A stretch of DNA of 9,087 bases from Crocinitomicaceae bacterium (GTDB lineage: Bacteria > Bacteroidota > Bacteroidia > Flavobacteriales_D > Crocinitomicaceae), in the NCBI GenBank assembly GCA_003512365.1, contig DORI01000048.1:1284-10370 (forward strand). The letters run 5' to 3'. Positions 1-5,788 of this stretch are shown piece after piece. How positions within the stretch are numbered: position 1 is the first letter of the stretch; the number at the start of each line of letters is the position of its first letter. The notes below the pieces were generated by a model. The model was not told the DNA's origin, made no database searches, and saw nothing but the letters and a program-made list of their open reading frames with translations. Made by a program: the position numbers and the translations under genes.

Positions 1-1500
1 GCTGATTTTATCGCAGAAGGCGTAGATCAAACTAGGGGATGGTTTTACACATTGCACGCTATATCAACCATGGTATTTGACAAGGTAGCCTATAAAAATG
101 TCGTGTCTAACGGATTAGTACTCGATAAAAATGGACAAAAAATGTCCAAGCGATTGGGAAATGCAGTAGATCCTTTCGATACGCTGAAAAAATTTGGCCC
201 CGATGCCACAAGGTGGTATATGATTACCAATGCCCAGCCATGGGATAATTTAAAATTTGACGAGGAAGGAATTCAAGAGGTTCAACGTAAATTTTTCGGC
301 ACGTTGTATAATACCTACTCCTTCTTTTCTTTATACGCCAATATAGACGGATTTGACTTTTCGAAACCGGAAATTTCACTTCACAATCGCCCGGAAATAG
401 ATCAATGGATAGTTTCCAAATTACATTCGTTGATAGTTGAGGTGAACGAAGCATATGCTCAGTATGAACCTACAAAAGCAGGAAGACTCATTCAAGAATT
501 TGTGACTGAACAACTTTCAAATTGGTACGTGCGCTTATGTAGAAGGCGTTTTTGGAAGAACGACGACCCAGAGGATAAAGAGGCAGCATATCAAACTTTG
601 TACACATGTTTAGAGAATATTGCCATCATGGCGTCTCCGATTGCGCCTTTTTTCATGGATCAGTTATTCAATGATTTAAACGGAGTCACTCAACATCATT
701 CTGTAAATTCTGTTCACCTTGCGGATTTCCCTTCTGCTAAAGTTGAGTTAATAAACAAGACTTTAGAGGACCAAATGGATATGGCACAAAAAAGCTGTTC
801 TTTGTTATTGGGGTTAAGAAAAAAGCAGAACATACGAGTGCGCCAACCATTACAGAAGATAATGATTCCTGTGTTAAATGAGAAGGCCGCTTCTAATTTA
901 TTGCATGTAAAAGACTTGATTTTATCGGAAGTTAATGTGAAAGAATTAGAATTACTTCAGGATAGCGCAATTTTAGTAAAACGGATAAAACCAAATTTTA
1001 AAACTATAGGTCCAAAATACGGAAAACACATGAAGGCTATTGCTGCCTTGGTTGAAACATTTTCTGCAAATGAAATACAGCAAATTGAAATAACTCGTGG
1101 TTGGAAGGGAGTTTTGAACGGCGAAGAAATTTCACTGTCATTGGAGGATTTTGACATTACTGCGCAAGACATTCCTGGATGGTTGGTTGCTAGTGAAGGA
1201 ACCTTAACGGTGGCTTTAGACATAACCATTACGGACGATCTGAAACAAGAGGGAATAGCACGTGAATTGGTAAATAGAATTCAAAATCTTCGAAAAGAGA
1301 TGGGTTTTGAGGTAACGGATAAAATTAAAATTGAAGTGAAGTCAACTGAAGAAATTGAACTTGCCGCCAAGAAATTCCAAGAGTACATAAAAGATGAAGT
1401 GCTTGCTGTAGAGATTTCATTACAAATGAAACAGGAAAAATTTTACACTATGGAAGTATTGTCGGCTGAAGACACAATAATGGCGATTTATTCCACTTAA
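1..1500 (+). CDS. ileS: Isoleucyl-tRNA synthetase, C-terminal part (5' end outside window)
   Basis: Charges tRNA-Ile with isoleucine in the cytoplasm (class I synthetase). The frame is open from base 1 to the TAA at 1498-1500, giving 499 codons of a protein that is usually about 1,100 residues in Bacteroidota. At the start, DQTRGWFYTL is the conserved segment late in the Rossmann catalytic domain. The second ATP-binding signature follows as GQKMSKRLGN (KMSKR at fragment residues 47-51), with Arg in place of the usual final Ser; I recall this as normal for the long Bacteroidota enzymes. The helical anticodon-binding domain covers about residues 120-235 (NRPEIDQWIVSKL to SPIAPFFMDQL). The rest is the C-terminal extension typical of long, eukaryote-like IleRS. 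No frameshift is seen. The true start and the HIGH motif lie to the left of the window. Confidence 0.97.
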   Translation, partial: ADFIAEGVDQTRGWFYTLHAISTMVFDKVAYKNVVSNGLVLDKNGQKMSKRLGNAVDPFDTLKKFGPDATRWYMITNAQPWDNLKFDEEGIQEVQRKFFGTLYNTYSFFSLYANIDGFDFSKPEISLHNRPEIDQWIVSKLHSLIVEVNEAYAQYEPTKAGRLIQEFVTEQLSNWYVRLCRRRFWKNDDPEDKEAAYQTLYTCLENIAIMASPIAPFFMDQLFNDLNGVTQHHSVNSVHLADFPSAKVELINKTLEDQMDMAQKSCSLLLGLRKKQNIRVRQPLQKIMIPVLNEKAASNLLHVKDLILSEVNVKELELLQDSAILVKRIKPNFKTIGPKYGKHMKAIAALVETFSANEIQQIEITRGWKGVLNGEEISLSLEDFDITAQDIPGWLVASEGTLTVALDITITDDLKQEGIARELVNRIQNLRKEMGFEVTDKIKIEVKSTEEIELAAKKFQEYIKDEVLAVEISLQMKQEKFYTMEVLSAEDTIMAIYST

Positions 1501-1547
1501 TATTCGGCTTTAAAATAGGTAAAAGCGATATAACCCTAATCCGAATA
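1501..1547. repeat. Nested inverted repeat directly after ileS
   Basis: TATTCGG (1501-1507) is the exact reverse complement of CCGAATA (1541-1547). Nested inside, TAGG (1516-1519) can pair with CCTA (1535-1538). The repeat begins on the base after the ileS stop codon, so it could fold at the 3' end of the ileS transcript and stabilise or end it. It has no T-run and a long AT-rich interior, so it is not a standard intrinsic terminator. The rest of the gap to the next gene (1548-1601) shows nothing clear. Confidence 0.35.
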
Positions 1548-1601
1548 AGTTAATCAACATTAGAAGAACGGAGTTTATCATCAAGAAGGTGTAAATTTCT
1601 T

Positions 1602-1609
1602 TATCTTTG
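1602..1609 (+). promoter_or_regulatory. Bacteroidota -7 promoter element (TATCTTTG) for the biotin carrier gene
   Basis: TATCTTTG fits the TAnnTTTG -7 consensus of the Bacteroidota primary sigma factor. It lies 4 bases before the ATG at 1614, so transcription would begin at or next to the start codon. The upstream -33 element is weak: I see no TTG at the usual 17-23 bp, only TTT about 25 bp away. It suggests that this gene has its own promoter rather than depending on ileS read-through. Confidence 0.5.
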
Positions 1610-1613
1610 TTTC

Positions 1614-2081
1614 ATGCAAGAGGCAAAATGGTTACTAGAGGGCAATGATTTCTTTTCGAAGGAAGGCGCCTTTGTAAAATGGTACGATTCAAAGTTCTTT
1701 TTATTGATTCATAATGGAAAAAAGTTTCACGGTGAATTAGTGGAAGACGGATCAGAAAGTCAAAAGCTCGTCATAAAAATTAACCATCGCGTTTTTGAAC
1801 TCAAACGTAAAGGTGATTTAGACGCCTTGATTTCTTCGTTAGGTCTCGATAAGCCGAAAGTAAGAAAATTGAAAGAATTACATTCTCCTATGCCTGGACG
1901 AGTTATTCAGATATTCGTGTCCATTGGTGATGAGGTGTCTATTGGAGATAATCTCTTGTCTTTGGAAGCAATGAAAATGGAGAACATTCTAAAAGCAGAG
2001 GGAATCGGTAAAGTAAAGTCGATTCAAATCGCTGGTGGAGATGTTGTCGATAAAGGAGCTGTATTGATTGAATTTGAATAG
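1614..2081 (+). CDS. Biotin carboxyl carrier-type protein (biotin/lipoyl attachment domain)
   Basis: Predicted to carry biotin on a lysine and shuttle the carboxyl group between the biotin carboxylase and carboxyltransferase subunits of an acyl-CoA carboxylase in the cytoplasm. The protein has 155 residues. The C-terminal 70 or so form the biotinyl domain: SPMPGRV at 91-97, the site EAMKMEN at 118-124 with Lys121 as the expected biotinylated residue, and a closing GDVVDKGAVLIEFE. The N-terminal 85 residues are a charged, beta-rich segment followed by a linker, as in Bacteroidota proteins annotated as carboxylase carrier subunits. No carboxylase subunit is adjacent, so whether it serves acetyl-, propionyl- or another acyl-CoA carboxylase (or a decarboxylase) cannot be told; I withhold accB for that reason. 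The ATG is fixed by the promoter element just upstream. Its stop is 2 bp from that of the convergent kinase gene. Confidence 0.93.
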   Translation: MQEAKWLLEGNDFFSKEGAFVKWYDSKFFLLIHNGKKFHGELVEDGSESQKLVIKINHRVFELKRKGDLDALISSLGLDKPKVRKLKELHSPMPGRVIQIFVSIGDEVSIGDNLLSLEAMKMENILKAEGIGKVKSIQIAGGDVVDKGAVLIEFE

Positions 2082-2083
2082 TT

Positions 2084-3580
2084 TTACTCTGATTTCAATA
2101 CGATTCTAAACACGGTGCCTTTGTCTAATTCTGATTTTAATACAAAGACTTTTCCTTTATGGTATTCTTCAATTATTCTTTTTACCAGTGTAAGGCCTAA
2201 TCCCCATCCTCGTTTTTTGGTAGAAAAACCTGGCTGAAATATAGTGTTGAATTGTGATTTAGTAAGCCCTTTTCCCGTGTCTTCAATATCCAAATAAACG
2301 CGCTTTTGTTCCTTTCTGAGACTAAGTTTTAATTCACCGATTCCATCCATGGCGTCAACAGCATTTTTACAAATGTTCTCCACCACCCATTCCATTAAGG
2401 AAACATTATGCGGCACAATCAATGGTCCTTCATGTGCAACATCAAATACAATTTTCACCTTGTTGGAAAAACGACTGCGCAAGTATTCTAGATTCTCTCC
2501 AATTGTAATCACTAGGTCTTGCGGTTCGAATTTAGCCTCCGACCCTATTTTTGAGAATCGTTCTGTAATCTTTGACAATCGATCCAAGTCTTTTTGCATT
2601 TCTGTCGTCATCATAGTATCCACTTGTTGGGATTCTAAATGATTAACCCATGCCATCAAAGAAGAAAGTGGCGTTCCCAATTGGTGAGCAGTTTCCTTTG
2701 CCATTCCCGCCCAAACTTGATTCTGTTCAGCTTTTCGGAAGGTAGAAAACAACAAATATGCGATGAAAACTAAGAGTCCTATCAAGCCAAATTGAATGTA
2801 AGGAAACCATGTGAGCGTTTTAATTTCCGGATTGTCTTTGTAATACAAGAGCTTAATGCCATTCCCGAAGTCAATGCGCATAGGTGGATACGAAAAGCCT
2901 GAAAGAACATTGTCGATGCTTACTCCTTCAATCTCCTCTTTTGATAAGTTCGTAGCCTCTATTTTTTTAGTTTTTTCATCCAATAACAATAAAGGAATTA
3001 AGTTCTTATTATCTAAAAGATCTCGGTTGAAAGCGCGCAGCAACGAATCATTTTCACGATTCAAACGAATGAGTTCTTTTGATTCCCCATAAATAAACTC
3101 CATAAAGAAGCCTTCGTAAACTTCAATTTTCTGTGAGCGCTTTTTTGCGCGACAGTCAGAAATAAACGCGTTCATTTGTTTACTCGTCCAAGTACTATCC
3201 AAATTAATGCTTTGTGCAATTCCCCCCCCGGTTAGATAGGCAATCGGGATTTTCTTATTGCTTCTAATTATTTTTTGAGCAAATTCAAGGTCAAGATTCA
3301 AGGATAAGTCCGATTTCTGGCTAATCACTTGTTGTGCTTGAAGTATTAGATTGGCTTCTCGGCTTTCCTTTTCACGTAATTCCTGAAATATTTGTTGAGA
3401 TAGACGTACCAATTCGCCTTTCTTTCGTATTGTTTCGGCCCACTGTCGAGCACTTTCTCGTTCGCGTTCGGTTATTTTCTCAATTATCGAATTGGAAACA
3501 ACCAAGGAAATGACGACCACCACCAATGACGCCAATATTAAAGCAAATTTCCATCGCTGTTTAGTCGAGTACAAATTCAT
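2084..3580 (-). CDS. Membrane sensor histidine kinase
   Basis: Predicted inner-membrane sensor that autophosphorylates on His and passes phosphate to a response regulator; none is encoded nearby. Length is 498 residues from the ATG at 3580. The frame extends upstream to 3649, but that start would overlap the glycosyltransferase by 59 bp and puts a charged stretch before the first helix, so I prefer 3580. Order: helix 1 at about 11-29; an extracytoplasmic sensor region at about 30-258 that I do not recognise; helix 2 at about 259-281; an H-box ETAHQLGTPLSSL with His299; an N-box (ENICKNAVDAM, Asn402/Asn406); G1 DTGKG (434-438); an F-box FQPGFSTKKRG; and G2 GWGLGL (458-463). The residue after the phosphoacceptor is Gln, not the usual Glu/Asp. 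No HAMP domain is obvious. It lies 10 bp downstream of the glycosyltransferase, so co-transcription is likely. An eight-G run falls in codons 118-120. Confidence 0.93.
   Translation of the reverse strand: MNLYSTKQRWKFALILASLVVVVISLVVSNSIIEKITERERESARQWAETIRKKGELVRLSQQIFQELREKESREANLILQAQQVISQKSDLSLNLDLEFAQKIIRSNKKIPIAYLTGGGIAQSINLDSTWTSKQMNAFISDCRAKKRSQKIEVYEGFFMEFIYGESKELIRLNRENDSLLRAFNRDLLDNKNLIPLLLLDEKTKKIEATNLSKEEIEGVSIDNVLSGFSYPPMRIDFGNGIKLLYYKDNPEIKTLTWFPYIQFGLIGLLVFIAYLLFSTFRKAEQNQVWAGMAKETAHQLGTPLSSLMAWVNHLESQQVDTMMTTEMQKDLDRLSKITERFSKIGSEAKFEPQDLVITIGENLEYLRSRFSNKVKIVFDVAHEGPLIVPHNVSLMEWVVENICKNAVDAMDGIGELKLSLRKEQKRVYLDIEDTGKGLTKSQFNTIFQPGFSTKKRGWGLGLTLVKRIIEEYHKGKVFVLKSELDKGTVFRIVLKSE
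3222..3229. repeat. Homopolymer of eight C (eight G in the kinase coding strand)
   Basis: Eight consecutive C on the + strand read as GGG GGG GG(A) in the histidine kinase, giving Gly118-Gly120 in the sensor region. It stands out in AT-rich DNA. Gain or loss of one base would shift the frame well before the kinase domain. As given here, the frame is intact. Confidence 0.9.
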
Positions 3581-3590
3581 ACGAACGAAG

Positions 3591-4706
3591 TTACGCAATT
3601 CGCGAGGAAAGCAAAAGTAAATTTTCAACCTGCTCACACACGGCCTCAATTCGGTTTTTATCCATTTTCGAAGCGTTCACCTCTAAATCGATTTTGGACT
3701 TATTTTTTAAGCTAGAGAGAAGTGACGCTAACTGGATCGAATCGTTAGGGTCAAATAACAATCCGTTCCCATTTCCTAATAGCTCTTTTGTTCCGCCACT
3801 ATTTGTTCCAATGACTGTTTTACCTGCTGCTAAAGCTTCGAGTGTTACCATTCCCACAGATTCGTTAGTAGAGGTGATCAAACAGGCGTCGACAGCATGC
3901 ATATACGCAGAAACATCCTCAACATGACCGGTAAATTTCACAAAAGAACGGAGCTCGTGTGTTTTAATGAAAGCTTGAAGTTCGCTTAAGTATTCTTGTG
4001 GATCATCAGGTGTTTCTTGGCCGATAATCAACAAGGTCATATCAGGTTCGTTTATTTCACACAACGCCTTGAGTGCAAGAAGTTGGTTTTTCTTTCGATC
4101 AATTCTTCCAAAGAGTCCAATTAATGTCTGTTGTTCTGGAAGACCTAATTCCTTTCGAAGCTGATGTTGATTTGGCCGATTATAAAACACATCGTTTACG
4201 GCTGAAGGAATGTGGTGTATGCGTTCATGCGGCATATATGTGTGTTGCTCTACCTGTTGCTTCATATAAACCAAAGGACAACTCCAAGAAGAAAAATAAC
4301 GATAACGCATGGTTCTAAACCATTGTTTTTTATTGTTCGACAGCTGCATTTCCATGAAGTAATGAGCCTTTATTTTTTTACGGCTAAAAAAACTAACTGA
4401 GGCTGCAATGCTCATGTCTAATACTGAACGAACGATTAAGTGTTCAATTTGCGCTCGTTTTAAAATGCGCCAAAGGGAAAAAGCTCTCCATAAGTCGAAG
4501 TGATTTCCGTGCTTGGGAATGAGTTGGTGTGGGATGTTCTTATTTGCTAAATACGCCGATGAAGGGCTATTTTTAATACACAAAATAAGCACCTCGTGAC
4601 CCCGAGCACGCATCCATTCTGCGTTGTAGATTTGATTCATTTCCAAACCTCCCCAACCGGTGGAACCAATTAAATAAGCCAAGCGAAAGGAGGGTTTTTC
4701 TTGCAT
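3591..4706 (-). CDS. GT4-family glycosyltransferase
   Basis: Predicted to transfer a sugar from an activated nucleotide donor to a glycan or lipid acceptor at the cytoplasmic face of the inner membrane; donor and acceptor are unknown. It has 371 residues from the ATG at 4706. An in-frame TTG at 4724 would add six residues and is less likely. The fold is GT-B. The N-terminal domain opens with the glycine loop GSTGWGGLE (14-22). The C-terminal domain has FGRIDRKKNQ (199-208), supplying the donor-phosphate-binding Arg/Lys, and the GT4 E-x7-E signature NESVGMVTLEA (Glu282 and Glu290), followed by GTNSGGTKELL and GLLFDP. No transmembrane helix is evident. It is the first gene of a likely two-gene unit with the histidine kinase and is divergent from the small membrane protein, with 48 bp between the start codons. 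I see no good promoter consensus on this strand. There is no polysaccharide cluster around it to define a pathway. Confidence 0.92.
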   Translation of the reverse strand: MQEKPSFRLAYLIGSTGWGGLEMNQIYNAEWMRARGHEVLILCIKNSPSSAYLANKNIPHQLIPKHGNHFDLWRAFSLWRILKRAQIEHLIVRSVLDMSIAASVSFFSRKKIKAHYFMEMQLSNNKKQWFRTMRYRYFSSWSCPLVYMKQQVEQHTYMPHERIHHIPSAVNDVFYNRPNQHQLRKELGLPEQQTLIGLFGRIDRKKNQLLALKALCEINEPDMTLLIIGQETPDDPQEYLSELQAFIKTHELRSFVKFTGHVEDVSAYMHAVDACLITSTNESVGMVTLEALAAGKTVIGTNSGGTKELLGNGNGLLFDPNDSIQLASLLSSLKNKSKIDLEVNASKMDKNRIEAVCEQVENLLLLSSRIA

Positions 4707-4717
4707 TACTTGCGAAA

Positions 4718-4750
4718 TTGTCAATTAATTATGAAATCCATTTACTTTTG
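4718..4750 (+). promoter_or_regulatory. Bacteroidota promoter for the small membrane protein
   Basis: TTG at 4718-4720 and TACTTTTG at 4743-4750 match the -33 and -7 consensus (TTG, TAnnTTTG) with a 22-bp spacer. The -7 element ends 4 bases before the ATG at 4755, the same spacing as at the biotin carrier gene. It argues for the 4755 start over the in-frame ATG at 4731 (inside the promoter) and TTG at 4701. It lies in the short divergent gap with the glycosyltransferase, so the two transcripts may interfere. Confidence 0.65.
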
Positions 4751-4754
4751 TTGC

Positions 4755-5087
4755 ATGAATATTTCATTTTTAAAATCTCCTCGGGTCATTTTTGCTATTT
4801 CTTTTTTGTTGATGGTAGTTATTTCTTTTATTCCTCAAATTGAATTGTACGAATGCCATTTTTATTACAAAGACGGTGTTCAAGAATTAGATTTTAAGAA
4901 AAACATGAGTTTGTCGTATTTTCTAGGATATGGTTACGACATGGAAGCACTCTCTTTATACCAAACCATTGACTTTACCTGGAAAGGAAAACTAATGTTC
5001 TTTTTATTACTACTTGGGTTCCCGCTCTTGGTTAGTTACCGATTTGCACTTCGAAATAAACTCAAGAATCAAAACGAAACGGAATAA
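4755..5087 (+). CDS. Small membrane protein of unknown function, two predicted helices
   Basis: I do not recognise a family. The 110-residue product has hydrophobic segments at about 11-27 (VIFAISFLLMVVISFIP) and 80-96 (LMFFLLLLGFPLLVSY). Positive residues before the first (Lys7, Arg10) and after the second (RFALRNKLK) suggest that both ends face the cytoplasm, with a loop of about 50 residues outside. The loop is rich in Tyr and acidic residues (ECHFYYKDG, GYGYDMEALSLYQ). A good promoter 4 bp upstream and this consistent membrane layout argue that the gene is real. It does not resemble a lipoprotein or a cleaved secreted protein. It is divergent from the glycosyltransferase and is followed by non-coding repeats. 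It might be an accessory envelope protein, but nothing in the sequence shows a role. Confidence 0.68.
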   Translation: MNISFLKSPRVIFAISFLLMVVISFIPQIELYECHFYYKDGVQELDFKKNMSLSYFLGYGYDMEALSLYQTIDFTWKGKLMFFLLLLGFPLLVSYRFALRNKLKNQNETE

Positions 5088-5251
5088 AAAACTGACTACC
5101 GGATAGCCAGGGGTTTGCATTTTCAAAACTCAATGAATTTCTGATGTAGGTGTAGGACAAATTAAAATAATTGATTCGAGTAACTCTTGATCCAAATGAC
5201 CTTTTTCATTAACTTAAAGTGAAAAAAAAGTAATGGATTCAAAACAAAGTA

Positions 5252-5348
5252 GCTTCGAAGGATTTGCAATCCTTCGCTTAACCAATGCAATTTCAAGGGC
5301 TTCGAAGGATTTGTAATCCTTCGCTTATCTCTTAACCAATGCAATTTC
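5252..5348. repeat. Two tandem copies of a palindromic REP-like repeat
   Basis: Copy 1 (5252-5294) and copy 2 (5299-5348) share GCTTCGAAGGATTTG(C/T)AATCC and run on through TTCGCTT to AACCAATGCAATTTC. Copy 2 has 7 extra bases after the hairpin. Each contains a perfect 9-bp inverted repeat, CGAAGGATT and AATCCTTCG, with a 3-base loop (TGC at 5265-5267, TGT at 5312-5314). The loop change does not disturb the stem. The core GGATTTGCAATCC is the reverse complement of the core in the repeats at 5538 and 7134. They lie just upstream of the transposase remnant. The preceding stretch 5088-5251 shows nothing I can name. Confidence 0.85.
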
Positions 5349-5386
5349 CTAAAAAAAGACATGTTTCACAATTTTATAATTTTCCA

Positions 5387-5494
5387 ATGCAAAAAGGAAT
5401 AAAACATACGATTAAAACCAACAGCGCATATTATCTCACGCTCACCGTTGTGGACTGGGTTGATGTATTTACGCGCAAAAACCACAGAGATTAA
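5387..5494 (+). pseudogene. N-terminal remnant of a REP-associated tyrosine transposase (RAYT, IS200-like Y1 family)
   Basis: An ATG-led frame of 35 codons ends at TAA (5492-5494). It includes YYLTLTVVDWVDVFTRK, which I recognise as the conserved N-terminal strand region of Bacteroidota RAYT proteins (Y1_Tnp domain; usually about 150-200 residues, single-strand DNA transposases that mobilise REP hairpins). The HUH metal-binding motif and the catalytic tyrosine that should follow are absent: the frame stops and the sequence passes within 30 bases into hairpin repeat A. It is therefore a decayed fragment, not a functional enzyme. Recognition is by eye from a short segment, but the flanking inverted REP-like hairpins are the setting expected for this family. 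It overlaps the antisense tail of the frame at 5777-5469. Confidence 0.72.
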
Positions 5495-5777
5495 ATACAT
5501 ATTCTTGAAAAAATGTAAAATCGTAATGTTGAGTAAAGCTCGCAGGATTGCAAATCCAGCGGAGCCGGGGGTAACTCACAGTAGCATTTAGCTTCATGCG
5601 AAATGCATTGTTGGTTTTGAAGTATAGGGGATTGGTGCTATTACTTGCATCCCATCCTAAATAACGGTTTACGACATATCCATTTGCCCCAGTACCATTC
5701 GTAGACTGACAAAATGAAAAAAAATTGATGCAACAAATTGCACATGTAATTATTGCATGTTTGACTAATCGTTTCAT
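5469..5777 (-). pseudogene. Truncated secreted/surface protein, N-terminal fragment running into repeat A
   Basis: The frame opens with an ATG and a signal peptide (MKRLVKHAIITCAICCINFF, cleavage near residue 23). It then has GYVVNRYLGWDASNSTNPLYFKTNN and RMKLNAT (about 33-66), a pattern I recall from the N-terminus of long Bacteroidota surface proteins. From residue 69 the codons are the antisense of hairpin repeat A (5572-5523), and the last residues are antisense of the transposase remnant region. The native fragment is thus about 5573-5777. The rest of what was probably a much longer protein is gone. It starts 11 bp after the stop of the upstream secreted-protein gene on the same strand, so the two were probably co-transcribed. 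The 102-residue product is unlikely to be functional, though it could still be made and exported. Confidence 0.7.
5523..5572. repeat. REP-like hairpin repeat, copy A
   Basis: The first 43 bases (5523-5565) are identical to 7119-7161; a GGGGGT tail is shared after one extra C here. The 28-base hairpin at 5538-5565 runs GCTC-GC-A-GGATT, loop GCA, AATCC-A-GC-G-GAGC: 11 base pairs with one A/A mismatch and one bulged G. Weaker similarity extends about 30 bases upstream (near 5493 compared with 7089), so the ancestral unit was longer. This copy sits just 3' of the transposase remnant and supplies the aberrant end of the truncated surface-protein frame. Confidence 0.88.
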
Positions 5778-5788
5778 AAAACTTGATT

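Noticed and set aside
139..153. Mutated KMSKS motif in IleRS (KMSKR) as a sign of a defect
   Set aside because: I recall KMSKR as usual in the long Bacteroidota IleRS, and the rest of the frame is intact.
3581..3649. N-terminal extension of the histidine kinase (start at 3649)
   Set aside because: It would overlap the upstream glycosyltransferase by 59 bp and adds a basic stretch unlike a signal anchor. The ATG at 3580 gives a normal first helix and a 10-bp gap.
4701..4754. Upstream starts (4701 TTG, 4731 ATG) for the small membrane protein
   Set aside because: Both lie before the end of the -33/-7 promoter, which ends at 4750. The ATG at 4755 is the first one downstream of it.
5252..5348. 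CRISPR array
   Set aside because: Only two repeat units, strongly palindromic, separated by 4 bases instead of a spacer, and no cas genes nearby.
5162..5362. 66-codon minus-strand frame
   Set aside because: Most of it is translation of the two tandem palindromic repeats (repeated KPLKLHW/LHWL-type segments). No motif and no promoter.
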